From the NCBI GenBank assembly GCA_023426545.1, contig JAFAAN010000062.1, positions 40,888-104,887 of the forward strand: 64,000 nt of DNA, in the 5' to 3' direction. Source of the stretch: Pseudomonadota bacterium (GTDB lineage Bacteria; Myxococcota; Myxococcia; Myxococcales; Myxococcaceae). Under the pieces are notes generated by a model. It saw only the letters and a list, made by a program, of their open reading frames with translations, did no database searches and was not told where the DNA came from. This document shows positions 36,121 to 44,670 of this stretch, one piece after another; the first letter of the stretch is position 1; each line of letters begins with the position of its first letter. Made by a program: the position numbers and the translations under genes.

Positions 36121-37727
36121 AGCTCCTCGTGCTTCCGCCGCATCGCGACGTGACGCTCGTTCCGGATGTCCCCGAGGGATGGCGCTGCGTCGATGTGGCG
36201 CGCGACTTCTGCGCGCGCGTCCTCGATGGGAGCGCGGTGGAGGCTGCCGCTGACGAGCGCGAGCGTTCACCCGCTACTGCGCAGGCCATGCGGGAGCTGT
36301 TGTTGCTGCGCGCGGCGCAGGCCCTGTGGACGCGGGAGGGCTCGGGCCCGCACACGGCGCTGCGGGCGCAAGGCGCGGTGCTGACCGCCATCTCCGGGCC
36401 GCCCTGTAGTGTCCATCTGCGGCTGGACGACGTGGCGCTGGAGGGAGGCACCACCGAGCGGAGCGCGGACGTCCTGCGCGCCATGGACCAGCCCCTGCCC
36501 TATGCGGAGGACCTGGCTCGGGCGGCGGCGCGGCTCGCGGAGGCCGAGCGCGTGCGCCTCTGGTTGGACAAGGACCTGCAACTACCCGCGGCGGCCTGGC
36601 TCGCGCGTGCGTGCCCCGAGCAGGTGCCGCTCGAACTCGCGGGCCCCTTCGCCCTCCAGCACCGGGAGGCGCTCGCGCGGGTGGCCGTGTTCCAGCGCGC
36701 AGCGTTCATCGAGGCGCCGCTGCTGCGTTGGCGGCTGGCCCCGGACCTGCGTTCCAGCGAGCCGGCGCGCCTCGTGTGGATTCCCGAGGCCCTGTCGCTG
36801 CGGCTCGAGGCAGGGGACGACGGGCGCCGCCCTGCGGGCCCCGTCCAGGGCGCGCTGGGCAGGTGCGGCGCCGCCGATGTCCGTGCGTTGACCGGTGGCG
36901 GCAGGTGGGCGGGGCATGTGTCGCTCGACTCGCTCCTGCACCCGGACGCACTGGTCGACAGTGGCTGCGAGGTGGCCATCGTGGGCTTCTGCGCCTTCCA
37001 AGATGACGCGTGGCTCGATCCGCTGGGGGCTCGTGTGCCTCATGCGCCGCTGGTACACGGCGTCCACCGGCTCCGGGACGCGGGCGTTCGGGTCGTCGCG
37101 GAGTGGTGGGTGGGCGCTCCGGGGGTGGATGAAGCCGGCCTGGAGGCGACGCTCGCGGCGCTCGACCGGGCGTCCGTGTTCGACCACGTCTCCGGCGTGC
37201 GCCCCTTCCACTGGCCTCGGACGCCTCCGGGGGACGGCCGCCCGTTCCTGTGGCGGGACGTGCGGGTCGGTGCGCCGCCAGTCGAGCTCGACCTGGCCCG
37301 GAGCCGGCCGTTCGAGAGTGCGCGGACGCTCCCCGCCAGCAGTCTTCCCCAGGTGCTCACGGGGCTCGCGACCCGGCTGCTGGCGCGCGCGCCGCTGAGC
37401 CCCGGACGCGTGGCCGCCGCCTGCCTTCCGGATGGGGCGAGGCCGCATGACACGAGGGCGGGCTCACGCGGCATCGTGCTCGACGCCGACTGTGCGCTGG
37501 TGCAGCTCCCCGCCAGCCTGGACGGGGCGCCACGCCCGTCGTGGTACGCGGCCAACCTGCGCACGGGTGGGGTGCTCGCGATGGATGCGCGGCTGGCGCC
37601 GAAGGTGGCCGGTCTCTCGCGCCCCGTGGACGCCGCCATCGCGTTGGGCGCCGTGCCTGAAGCACAGCGGGAGAAGCTGGTGGACACACTGGTAGCCAGG
37701 TCGGTGCTGACAAGGGTGAACGGATGA
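36117..37727 (+). CDS. Unrecognised protein of the LanB cassette, radical-SAM-like fold without the cysteine motif
   Basis: The 536-residue cytoplasmic protein lies between the two LanB-type genes and overlaps both by ATGA. I do not recognise it with certainty. Its C-terminal half resembles radical SAM barrels in the part where they carry a conserved glycine-rich region (VDSGCEVAIVGFCAFQDDAWLDPLG, then HRLRDAGVRVVAEWWVGAPGVDEAGLEATLAALDRA and VSGVRPFHWPR), but the CxxxCxxC cluster motif is missing. It could therefore be a degenerate partner of the LanB pair that binds the substrate or a cobalamin-like cofactor, or the likeness may be chance. A GGAGGGAGC ribosome site precedes the ATG at 36117, and the longer frame upstream is a shadow of LanB 1. 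Confidence 0.7.
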   Translation: MKLLVLPPHRDVTLVPDVPEGWRCVDVARDFCARVLDGSAVEAAADERERSPATAQAMRELLLLRAAQALWTREGSGPHTALRAQGAVLTAISGPPCSVHLRLDDVALEGGTTERSADVLRAMDQPLPYAEDLARAAARLAEAERVRLWLDKDLQLPAAAWLARACPEQVPLELAGPFALQHREALARVAVFQRAAFIEAPLLRWRLAPDLRSSEPARLVWIPEALSLRLEAGDDGRRPAGPVQGALGRCGAADVRALTGGGRWAGHVSLDSLLHPDALVDSGCEVAIVGFCAFQDDAWLDPLGARVPHAPLVHGVHRLRDAGVRVVAEWWVGAPGVDEAGLEATLAALDRASVFDHVSGVRPFHWPRTPPGDGRPFLWRDVRVGAPPVELDLARSRPFESARTLPASSLPQVLTGLATRLLARAPLSPGRVAAACLPDGARPHDTRAGSRGIVLDADCALVQLPASLDGAPRPSWYAANLRTGGVLAMDARLAPKVAGLSRPVDAAIALGAVPEAQREKLVDTLVARSVLTRVNG

Positions 37728-40021
37728 GCGAGCCCTGGACGTTGGGCGAAGTATTCGTGTTGCGGCATGCGGGCTTTCCGTTCGACTGGCTCGAGTCGCT
37801 CGGGGTGGCCGAGGACGTCCAGGTCGAGGTCGCCCGGTTGCTCGACGCCGAAGAAGCGCTCGTGGACGCCGTGCGCGCGGAGAGCGGGATGTCCGCGGCG
37901 CAGGCCGTGCGTGACGGCCTGTCGCAGGGACGGGAGCCCCGACTGGATGCCCGCCAGGGCGCCCCATGCCACGACGCCCTGGCGCGCTACCGGGAGCACC
38001 GCGCGTCCGTCCAGGCCCGCTACGCGGAAGAGCGCAAGGTCCTGCGCCGCAAGCTGCGTGAGCGCGCGGCGGACCTGGCCATCCAGGAGGCGGTGTTCCT
38101 CTCCAGCCCGGCGATGTTCGACAACGTCTGGGTCCGCTACCTCCGAGGCGGCGAGCGGCCGGACACCTCCGATGCGCGCAGGGTGGAGCGGCAGGTCTAC
38201 ACGTACCTCCAGCGCTTCTGCGCGAAGAACGAGACGACCAGCTTCTTCGGCCCCATCGCCTACGGCGAGCGTACCTCGGACGAGGGCTATGACGTGCGCG
38301 TGGTGCCCAGCGGGAGCACGCGGCGCCGCACCTTCTTCTCCTTCTGGGCCGTGACGGAGCTGGCGCGCGCCGTGGGCCGGGAGCGCACGCTGCGCCCGCA
38401 CCTGCCGCTGCGCCTCAACCCGCTCTTCACCCTGACGCCGGGCCGAGCCTCCTGCGCGCCCCTGAAGCTGGACGTCGCCTTGTCGCCGCAGGCAGAGCAC
38501 CTGATCTCCGTGCTGCGTGAGCACGCCGTGCCTTCGGACGCGGCCAGGGTGCTTGGCGTCCCCGTTGAGGACGTGGAGCGGCAGGCGCTGCCGCTGGTGA
38601 AGACGGCGCTGCTGCTGTGGGGGTTGCCGTTCCGGCCGAACGACTTCGCCACCTTCGAGAGCGTCCGGGACGCGGTGGCGGCGCTGCCCGACGTGGAGGC
38701 CCGAGCGCGCTGGCTGGAGCGGCTGGACGCACTGGCGCATCTGAAGGTGGACTTCGAGGCCGCGCCTCTGTCCCACCGCCGCGAGCTGTTGCCGCGGCTG
38801 GAGGCCGCCTTCACCGAGGCCACGGGCAAGCCGGCGCGCCGGGGTGACGGGCAGGTGTACGCGGACCGCCTCATCCTCTACGAGGAGGCGAGCTCTCCCT
38901 TCCGCCTGCGCTTCGGCGCGAGCTTCACCGCCGAACTGGAGGCGGCGCTCACGGGGGCCTTGGAGCTGTCAGCGGCCTACGGAGAGAAGGTGCAGCGCGG
39001 CTTTCGCGAGCAGGTCCGCGACGCGCTGGGGCCGGACGCGGGCCCCCTGGACCTGCTGGACTATGCGGTTCGGCTGCGGCCGGACGGCGTGACGGGCAGC
39101 CGCTTCTCGCCCGTGCCTCCGGTGATGTTGGAGCCGGATGACGCGAGGTCGCGAACGGTGCCGGTGGACCTCCTGGGCGCGTCCACGCCAGGCGGCCGCT
39201 ACGCGCTGCCGGACGTGTGTCTGGCCGCGAAGCCGGACGGCGGCGGCTTCGAGGTGATGCTGGCGCGTGTCCACCATCACCTGCTCCTGTGGAGCTGGCT
39301 GAGCGCGTTCCATCCCGAACGCTCGCGGTATGCGTCGGTCGCGTCGAGCTGGCTGGAGCGAGACGCGTCCGCCCGGGGGCTGGTGGGGCTGGCCATCCGC
39401 AGGCGCAACAAGGGCTTCTACGTCTATCCGGGGCGGCGGCTGGTGTACTCGGTGTCGGACGTGCTGGACGTGGAGGAGGGCGCGCTCACGCCCCGCGAAG
39501 TGAAGGTGCTGCCGACGCCAGAGGGACCGGTGCTGGTGGACGGGCAGGGGGCGCGGCTGAGCCTGTACCTCCCGCTGGACGACTTCTCGTCCTACCCACC
39601 GTTCGCGGCGCTGGCGCATCCCCAGGTGCTGCACGCGCCGCTGCGCACCCAGGGCGCGCACCTGCCTCGGCTGAGCGTGGGCGGCGCCGTGTACCAGCGC
39701 GAGCGTTGGAACCTGCCGGCGTCGCGCCTGGGCAAGCCCGCGGGCTTCGAGCTCTTCCTCACCGTCCAGCGCGAGCGGCGCGCGGGTGGGTGGCCGCGCT
39801 TCGTGTTCATGCGCAGCTCGAAGGAGCGCAAGCCGTACCTCATCGACACGGCGAGCCCCTTCGCCGTGGACCTCCTGTCACATCTGGCGCGGGACGCGGA
39901 GCGGCTGTCCGTCGAGGAGATGTACCCCGCGCCCGAGCAGCTCTGGCTGCGGGACGAGCGGGGCCGCTACACCTGCGAGCTGCGGATGCAATTCACGCGC
40001 TGGAGCGCCGAGCCGGCGTGA
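37724..40021 (+). CDS. LanB-type (lantibiotic dehydratase-like) protein 2, short form
   Basis: The 765-residue protein is a paralogue of the first LanB-type protein. Shared marks in the same order are WTL near the start, GFPFDWLE (residues about 18-25), YLQRFCAKNETTSFFGPIAYG, a strand region GAHLPRLSVGGAVYQRERW near the end, RKPYLIDTASP and YPAPEQLWLRDERGRYTCELRM. It also lacks the elimination domain. Two such genes in one operon suggests a heterodimer or two successive modifications of the same substrate. No LanC-type cyclase, protease or ABC exporter is seen in the neighbourhood, so the product need not be a lanthipeptide. It starts in an ATGA overlap with the middle gene. Confidence 0.8.
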   Translation: MSEPWTLGEVFVLRHAGFPFDWLESLGVAEDVQVEVARLLDAEEALVDAVRAESGMSAAQAVRDGLSQGREPRLDARQGAPCHDALARYREHRASVQARYAEERKVLRRKLRERAADLAIQEAVFLSSPAMFDNVWVRYLRGGERPDTSDARRVERQVYTYLQRFCAKNETTSFFGPIAYGERTSDEGYDVRVVPSGSTRRRTFFSFWAVTELARAVGRERTLRPHLPLRLNPLFTLTPGRASCAPLKLDVALSPQAEHLISVLREHAVPSDAARVLGVPVEDVERQALPLVKTALLLWGLPFRPNDFATFESVRDAVAALPDVEARARWLERLDALAHLKVDFEAAPLSHRRELLPRLEAAFTEATGKPARRGDGQVYADRLILYEEASSPFRLRFGASFTAELEAALTGALELSAAYGEKVQRGFREQVRDALGPDAGPLDLLDYAVRLRPDGVTGSRFSPVPPVMLEPDDARSRTVPVDLLGASTPGGRYALPDVCLAAKPDGGGFEVMLARVHHHLLLWSWLSAFHPERSRYASVASSWLERDASARGLVGLAIRRRNKGFYVYPGRRLVYSVSDVLDVEEGALTPREVKVLPTPEGPVLVDGQGARLSLYLPLDDFSSYPPFAALAHPQVLHAPLRTQGAHLPRLSVGGAVYQRERWNLPASRLGKPAGFELFLTVQRERRAGGWPRFVFMRSSKERKPYLIDTASPFAVDLLSHLARDAERLSVEEMYPAPEQLWLRDERGRYTCELRMQFTRWSAEPA

Positions 40022-40127
40022 CGCCCTTTGACATCCGGGGCGCATCCGCGACCAGAATGGCCTCTTCCCCAGCCTGGCGGGGCTTCCCGCCTTGCCAGGA
40101 CTCCGGGCCCATTCGAGGAGACCGCAC

Positions 40128-40574
40128 ATGTCCGGTGAAAACGTCGTCGCTCCCCCCGCCAAGAAGCTGCGGCGGCCCGTGGAGGAGGTCCGCGCGGAGT
40201 TGCTGGCCGACGCGGATGTGAAGGAGCAGGCGCGCCTGCTGAAGCTGCCCGTGGAGGCATACGTCGAGAAGATCCTCGACTATGCCCTCAACCCGGAGAA
40301 GCCGCCCCAGATCCAGATCGTCCCGGACGAGGAGCTGAAGGCCCAGGACCCCAACGTGCCCACCGTCTCCGAAATCCAGGACCACCTGCAGGGCATCATG
40401 GACGGCCGCATCGTCATCAGCCGCGCCCACCAGCGGGACGGCTTCAACGACCGCGACGACGACGCCCGCTACAAGGTCGCGCTTGGCTCTGATTCCGCCC
40501 AGCGGGGCGCGCCGGAGAGCCGCCAGGGCCCGGTGGCCGCCGACGGCACGAAGCCCCCGGCGGAAAAGGTCTGA
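40128..40574 (+). CDS. Small hypothetical protein downstream of the LanB cassette
   Basis: This 148-residue protein begins with a good ribosome site (GAGGAG 7 bases before the ATG). It has a Lys/Glu-rich N-terminal helix region (RRPVEEVRAELLADADVKEQARLLKLPVEAYVEKILDYAL), a central acidic segment and a C-terminal tail rich in Ala, Lys, Arg and Gly. It has no cysteine, signal peptide or membrane helix. I do not recognise the family. It follows the second LanB-type gene by about 100 bases on the same strand, so it could be a substrate or accessory protein of the cassette, but that is an inference from position only. Confidence 0.65.
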   Translation: MSGENVVAPPAKKLRRPVEEVRAELLADADVKEQARLLKLPVEAYVEKILDYALNPEKPPQIQIVPDEELKAQDPNVPTVSEIQDHLQGIMDGRIVISRAHQRDGFNDRDDDARYKVALGSDSAQRGAPESRQGPVAADGTKPPAEKV

Positions 40575-40781
40575 TCCACCCGGTGGCCGCGCTGCTGGGG
40601 AATTCCGGCCGGGATTTCTCAGCGGCAGGTCGCACTCCAAGTGCATGATTTCAAAGGGAAATATGCCGACATCCAGTTTTTTCCGGTAGCAGGGCAACAA
40701 AAGCCACGACCCTTCGACAATTCCCACATCAGTCACACTCGCTGGCCGGTGCGCGGCCACGCTGCGTAAAGGGGAACGACC

Positions 40782-41183
40782 ATGGGTGGCATCAAGAAGG
40801 CGCTTGGCAAGGTGATGAACATCGTCAAGCCGTTCGTGTCGATGGTGAACCCGCTCCTGGGAGCGGCCATCGGCTTTGCCAGCAACCTGATGCAGGGCAA
40901 GAACCCCCTGCAGTCCCTGCTCGGCGCGGCGACGGACCTGATTCCTGGAGGTGGCGTCTTCAAGAACACCCTGGGCAAGTTCGCGGGCGGCTTGCTGATG
41001 GACGGCGCGGGCGGCAACAGCCTGCTGAGCGGCGCGCTCAACCTGGCCACCGGCAAGAGCAAGGTCACCGATGTGCTGGGCGACCTGGTGAAGAGCACCG
41101 CGAAGACGGGCCTGAGCAAGCTGGGCATGAACAACGCGGCCGAGCTCTCCGCGCAGCGCATGTCCCAGTTCCTGGTGTCGTAG
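40782..41183 (+). CDS. Small Gly/Leu-rich protein, possible peptide-like substrate
   Basis: The 133-residue protein has a strong ribosome site (AAGGGG) and a composition rich in Gly, Ala, Leu, Asn and Ser with no cysteine. It begins MGGIKKALGKVMNIVKPF, a basic amphipathic start, and alternates hydrophobic and Gly-containing segments to the end. It could be a bacteriocin-like or RiPP-related peptide, a self-assembling protein or a phage-like small protein; none can be chosen from the sequence. A more AT-rich 207-base gap before it probably holds its own promoter. It is 12 bases from the next gene, a GNAT-like protein. Confidence 0.6.
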   Translation: MGGIKKALGKVMNIVKPFVSMVNPLLGAAIGFASNLMQGKNPLQSLLGAATDLIPGGGVFKNTLGKFAGGLLMDGAGGNSLLSGALNLATGKSKVTDVLGDLVKSTAKTGLSKLGMNNAAELSAQRMSQFLVS

Positions 41184-41195
41184 TAGGCTCGCGGG

Positions 41196-41576
41196 ATGAC
41201 GCCCATCCCATACGATCCGGCGCTTCACTACGCACAATTCGAGTCGTGGCTGAAGGAGCGCGACGACTCGATGCCGCCGGAGAGCCTTCCCCAGACGGGC
41301 TTCATCATCCCCGGGAAAGCGGCTGGCTTCCTCTATCGGACCGACAGCTGCATCGCCATGATCGAGAACCTCGTGGCGGCACCGGGGTTGTCGAAGGAGG
41401 AGCGGAGCGAGGCCGTGGACCTGGTGGTGAAGGCCATCAGCGACGAGGCCAAGAAGCTCGGCTTCTCGGTGTTGCTGGGTTACACGCAGCTGGACGCGGT
41501 CGTGAAGCGCGCCGAGCGGCACGGGTTCGTCCACGTGGACAGCGGCTACCACATCGTGGCCCTCCGGCTCGCGTGA
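41196..41576 (+). CDS. GNAT-like small acetyltransferase
   Basis: The 126-residue protein is the size of a small GNAT enzyme. The pattern IENLVAAPGLSKEERSEAVDLVVKAISDEAKKLGFSVLLGYT followed by VVKRAERHGFVHVDSGYHIVALRL fits the last strands and helices of the fold, including the FV..SGYHIVALRL end strand. The acetyl-CoA loop is not clear, so the assignment is moderate. It lies 12 bases after the Gly/Leu-rich protein and 1 base before the oxidase gene, so all three could be in one transcript and it may modify a small neighbouring product. Confidence 0.55.
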   Translation: MTPIPYDPALHYAQFESWLKERDDSMPPESLPQTGFIIPGKAAGFLYRTDSCIAMIENLVAAPGLSKEERSEAVDLVVKAISDEAKKLGFSVLLGYTQLDAVVKRAERHGFVHVDSGYHIVALRLA

Positions 41577-41577
41577 C

Positions 41578-42690
41578 ATGCGGCAGGCGGCCGACATCCT
41601 CATTCTCGGAGCCGGTGTCGTCGGCCTTTCGGCCGCGCGCCGGCTTTCTGTTTTGGGCGCGAAGGTCACCGTGCTCGACGCCGCGGACCCTGGAGGCCGG
41701 GGCTCGCGCGCCGCCGCCGGGGTGGCCATCCCCTCGGTGCGGCTCTTCGACGACCCGGTGATGCTCGCGTTCGCCCGGGAGGGGCGCGCCACGCTGGCGG
41801 AGGACCTGGCCCTGTTGCCGGATGGCACCGGGCTCAGGCGAGGCCAAGGCATCCTCCGCATCGTCCCGGACGCGAAGGCGCGCGACGCGCTGGCGGCGAA
41901 GGCCGCGGCTGACGCGGAGGGGCTCGGGACGTGGCGGGACGCCGCCAGTCTGGTGGCCCTGGAGCCCGCCCTGGAAGGCACGCCGCTCTTCGGCGCCTTC
42001 GAGACCGGGCACGGCCACCTGGTGGACACGGACGGCTATGTCGACGCGCTGCTGAAGGAAGCGGCGCGCGTGGGCGTGCGGACGCGGCTGGGCGTGGCCG
42101 CGCGCGCCGTGGCGGAGCATTCCTCGGGGGTCGAGGTCCAGACGGAAGGCGAGACGCTCAGGGCGGACCAGCTGCTCGTGTGCGCGGGCCCCTGGTCGGC
42201 GGGCGTGGAGGGGCTGCCCGCCTTGCCGCTGAAGCCCGTGCGGGGGCAGATGCTGGTGGTGCACCAGCCGGGACTGCACCTGACGCGCGTCGTCTCCGGG
42301 CCGACGTACCTGGCGCCCTGGCGCTCGGGGGAGATCGTCGTCGGGGCCACGGAAGAGGACGCGGGCTTCGTGGAGCAGGTGACGCCCGCGGGCTTGCTGC
42401 ACCTCAGCGCCACCGTGGCGAAGCTGGCGCCCCGTCTGCGGGAGTCTCGCTTCGTCCGGGCGTGGGCAGGGCTGCGCGCGGCGACGCCGGATGGCCGCCC
42501 GTACATCGGCCGCCACCCGGGGATGGCGCGCACGTTCGTCGCCACGGGGCTGGGCGGGCAGGGCATCCTCACCGGCGCGCGCACGGGCGCGCTGCTGGCG
42601 GAGCTCGTGGCGCACGGCCACAGCGCCGCCGCCGAGCCCTTCGCCCCCTCGCGCGTCAGTACAGGTTCACCGGGTCGAACGGGCGGTTGA
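41578..42690 (+). CDS. FAD-dependent oxidoreductase (DAO family, glycine oxidase-like)
   Basis: The 370-residue protein has the FAD-binding GxGxxG motif at its start (LILGAGVVGLSAARRL, then a beta-strand ending VTVLDA) and the later DAO-family motifs (PLKPVRGQMLVV, GEIVVGATEEDAGF, GLRAATPDGRPYIGRHP and ATGLGGQGILTGARTGALLAEL). This is the pattern of ThiO-like glycine or D-amino acid oxidases. It begins 1 base after the GNAT-like gene. Its last 35 bases overlap the convergent TPR gene. The natural amine substrate is unknown. If it belongs to the cassette it might act on an amino-acid-containing product; that is inference. Confidence 0.85.
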   Translation: MRQAADILILGAGVVGLSAARRLSVLGAKVTVLDAADPGGRGSRAAAGVAIPSVRLFDDPVMLAFAREGRATLAEDLALLPDGTGLRRGQGILRIVPDAKARDALAAKAAADAEGLGTWRDAASLVALEPALEGTPLFGAFETGHGHLVDTDGYVDALLKEAARVGVRTRLGVAARAVAEHSSGVEVQTEGETLRADQLLVCAGPWSAGVEGLPALPLKPVRGQMLVVHQPGLHLTRVVSGPTYLAPWRSGEIVVGATEEDAGFVEQVTPAGLLHLSATVAKLAPRLRESRFVRAWAGLRAATPDGRPYIGRHPGMARTFVATGLGGQGILTGARTGALLAELVAHGHSAAAEPFAPSRVSTGSPGRTGG

Positions 42691-44494
42691 GCTTCGTCCG
42701 CGCACGGGGGAGCGCGGCGTGGATGGCCCGCGCGTCACCGCGCGACAGCGCCGTCTTCAGCGCCTCCGTCTGCTGGGGCCACGTGGTGCTCGCCTCGGCG
42801 CAGGAGAGGGCCGGTGCCCAGTCGGCGCGGCCAGCGGCCAGGACCTGCCCCGCCAGGCTCTCCGCCGTCTTCAGCGGGTCTCCAATGGCGCGGGCATGTG
42901 CCTCGGCGCGGGCGAACCAGTCCACGGCGGTGGCGGGCTGCTGCTCGTCGAGGAAGAGCCGTCCCAGCTCCGAAGCAATCACCTGCCGGTGGAAGGAGTC
43001 TCCCAGCGCGTCGGCGTGGGCGAAGGCCTCGGTGAAGTGCTCCACGGCGGCGTCGCGCTCGCCGGCGGCCAGCTCCAGCCCCGCCAGCCGGTAGCGGTGG
43101 TGCTTGGCGAAGTTGACGCCCCAGCTCTCGCTGAGCTTCTCGAACCGGCGCCACGTGGAGATGGCGTCGCTGAACTGCCGCGCCGTCTCCTGGAGGTAGC
43201 TGGCGTTGGAGATGAGGTTGATCTTGAGGTGCGTGGCGCTGGCGTCGTGCAGGTCGCCCACGCAGCGCATGGCGAGCTTCTCCTCCACCAGCGCCTTGTC
43301 CAGCTTGCGCTCCAGGAACCAGGTGAGCGCGCAGACGTTGCGAAGCCAGCCCTCCTGGAGCGCGCGGTCCGGCGAGGTGCTTCGCGCCAGCGCGTCCAGC
43401 CCCGCCTCGACCTCCGCCCGGGCGTTGGGGAGCTGCCCGAAGCGCTTCGTCAGCGTGAGGGCGCGGAACATATGGAGCCGCGCCACCAGCTCGGGCGGAA
43501 TCCGGCGCGCGAGGCCCTGGCCGAAGGCGTCCATGGCCGCGTCGTGCGCGCCGGTGTAGACGTGGACCACCCCCATGCTGCGGGCGAACAGGGCCCGCAG
43601 CTCCTCCGCGTCGCCCAGGCTGCTCCGGTCAATCTCGATGGCGGGCGTGCTGAAGCCCGTGTCCAGGGTGTCCCATGCCTGGAGGACGCGGCCCGGCAGC
43701 GTCGCGTCCTCGCCCTCCGCCAGCGCCGCCAGGCCCTGCTCGGCGGCCAGCATGGCGCCCTCGTAGTTCGTCGTGAAGAAGCAGCTCCGGATGGCGAGGA
43801 CGGCCGCGGCCACGCGTGTCTCGGGCGCCTGGGCCGTGTCCACGGCGAGCTGGAGGTAGCGCCCCTCCAGGTCCACGGGGGCCTCCAACGGCCGGGAGGA
43901 CACTGGCCCCGGCATGGGCACGCGAGGAGCGCGCATCCGGTCGCACAGCGCATCCAGGTAGGCCTGCCGCCGGGCCTCGAACGCCACCGCCCCATGCGGC
44001 CGGCGCACGTTCCACCCGGTCAGCAGCAGCGTGCCCTCCAGCCCCTCCAGCCGGCTCCACTCCGCGGCCCGCATCACCGCGCGCAGGCTGACGAGGTCAC
44101 ACTCGCCGGCGCCATGGAGGACCAGGGGGCGGCCACTGGCGCGCAGCGTCTCCACGATGGCCTTCGCGGCCACGTTGAGGACCCAGAACATCTGCTCGGA
44201 CTCGCGGTGGAGCCTCCGCTCGGAGGGCGTCAGCGCCAGGTCGCTGAGGTCCGGCACACCGTCGATGGCGCCGGGGAAGAGCCGGTTCCATTCGGAGGGA
44301 TGCGCGAGGGACAGGCCGCGCACCGCCGCGGGGGCGGCCTCTTCACAGGCGCGGAGCACCTTCCGCAGGCCGCCGAACGCGACGGGCAGCGCGACGCCAA
44401 CGTCCACCTCGATGGCCCGCGCGGGAAGGGCGGCGGGGAGGGCCGCCTCCACGGTGACTGCCAGCTCTCGGGGACGCGCGAAGGGGGGACTCAC
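42656..44494 (-). CDS. TPR-containing hypothetical protein
   Basis: The 612-residue cytoplasmic protein is built of an N-terminal region of about 230 residues and helical repeats thereafter, with TPR-like pairs (AVDWFARAEAHARAIGDPLKTAESLAGQVLAAGRADWAP and AISTWRRFEKLSESWG). No catalytic motif or P-loop is seen. I chose the GTG at 44492-44494 because GAGGAG lies 7 bases upstream; the frame is open to 44560 but without such a site. A palindrome lies 34-52 bases before the start. It converges with the oxidase gene, whose end it overlaps by 35 bases. Confidence 0.75.
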   Translation of the reverse strand: MSPPFARPRELAVTVEAALPAALPARAIEVDVGVALPVAFGGLRKVLRACEEAAPAAVRGLSLAHPSEWNRLFPGAIDGVPDLSDLALTPSERRLHRESEQMFWVLNVAAKAIVETLRASGRPLVLHGAGECDLVSLRAVMRAAEWSRLEGLEGTLLLTGWNVRRPHGAVAFEARRQAYLDALCDRMRAPRVPMPGPVSSRPLEAPVDLEGRYLQLAVDTAQAPETRVAAAVLAIRSCFFTTNYEGAMLAAEQGLAALAEGEDATLPGRVLQAWDTLDTGFSTPAIEIDRSSLGDAEELRALFARSMGVVHVYTGAHDAAMDAFGQGLARRIPPELVARLHMFRALTLTKRFGQLPNARAEVEAGLDALARSTSPDRALQEGWLRNVCALTWFLERKLDKALVEEKLAMRCVGDLHDASATHLKINLISNASYLQETARQFSDAISTWRRFEKLSESWGVNFAKHHRYRLAGLELAAGERDAAVEHFTEAFAHADALGDSFHRQVIASELGRLFLDEQQPATAVDWFARAEAHARAIGDPLKTAESLAGQVLAAGRADWAPALSCAEASTTWPQQTEALKTALSRGDARAIHAALPRARTKLNRPFDPVNLY

Positions 44495-44527
44495 GGGGGG
44501 CTCCTCGAAAGGGCGTAAGGCAGGGGC

Positions 44528-44546
44528 GAGACACGAAACGTGTCTC
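44528..44546 (-). promoter_or_regulatory. Perfect palindrome upstream of the TPR gene, candidate operator
   Basis: GAGACACG and CGTGTCTC form a perfect 8-base inverted repeat around an AAA spacer, 34-52 bases before the GTG start at 44494. This is the size and place of a homodimeric repressor or activator site; it could also be a hairpin in the leader RNA. Confidence 0.5.
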
Positions 44547-44590
44547 ACGCACATCCTCACATCCTCTCAGGAACTGAGTAAATGGTCCCC

Positions 44591-44627
44591 GCCCGGAAAG
44601 TGACATTTCACAATGTCTCTTTCGGGC
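44591..44627 (-). terminator. Hairpin between the Cys-rich and TPR genes
   Basis: A near-perfect stem (GCCCGGAAAGTGACATT, positions 44591-44607, against AATGTCTCTTTCGGGC, 44612-44627) has one bulge, one mismatch and a 4-base loop. It lies about 44 bases beyond the Cys-rich gene stop codon on the minus strand, so it may terminate that transcript. Confidence 0.5.
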
Positions 44628-44670
44628 TTGGCAGATCCGCTCCCAGCGGATGTCAGCTCCGGGGCGTGAC

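Noticed and set aside
40625..40781. Possible sigma-54 promoter before the Gly/Leu-rich gene (GG-N10-GC)
   Set aside because: The GG and GC are in GC-rich surroundings and could occur by chance; the rest of the consensus is not matched.
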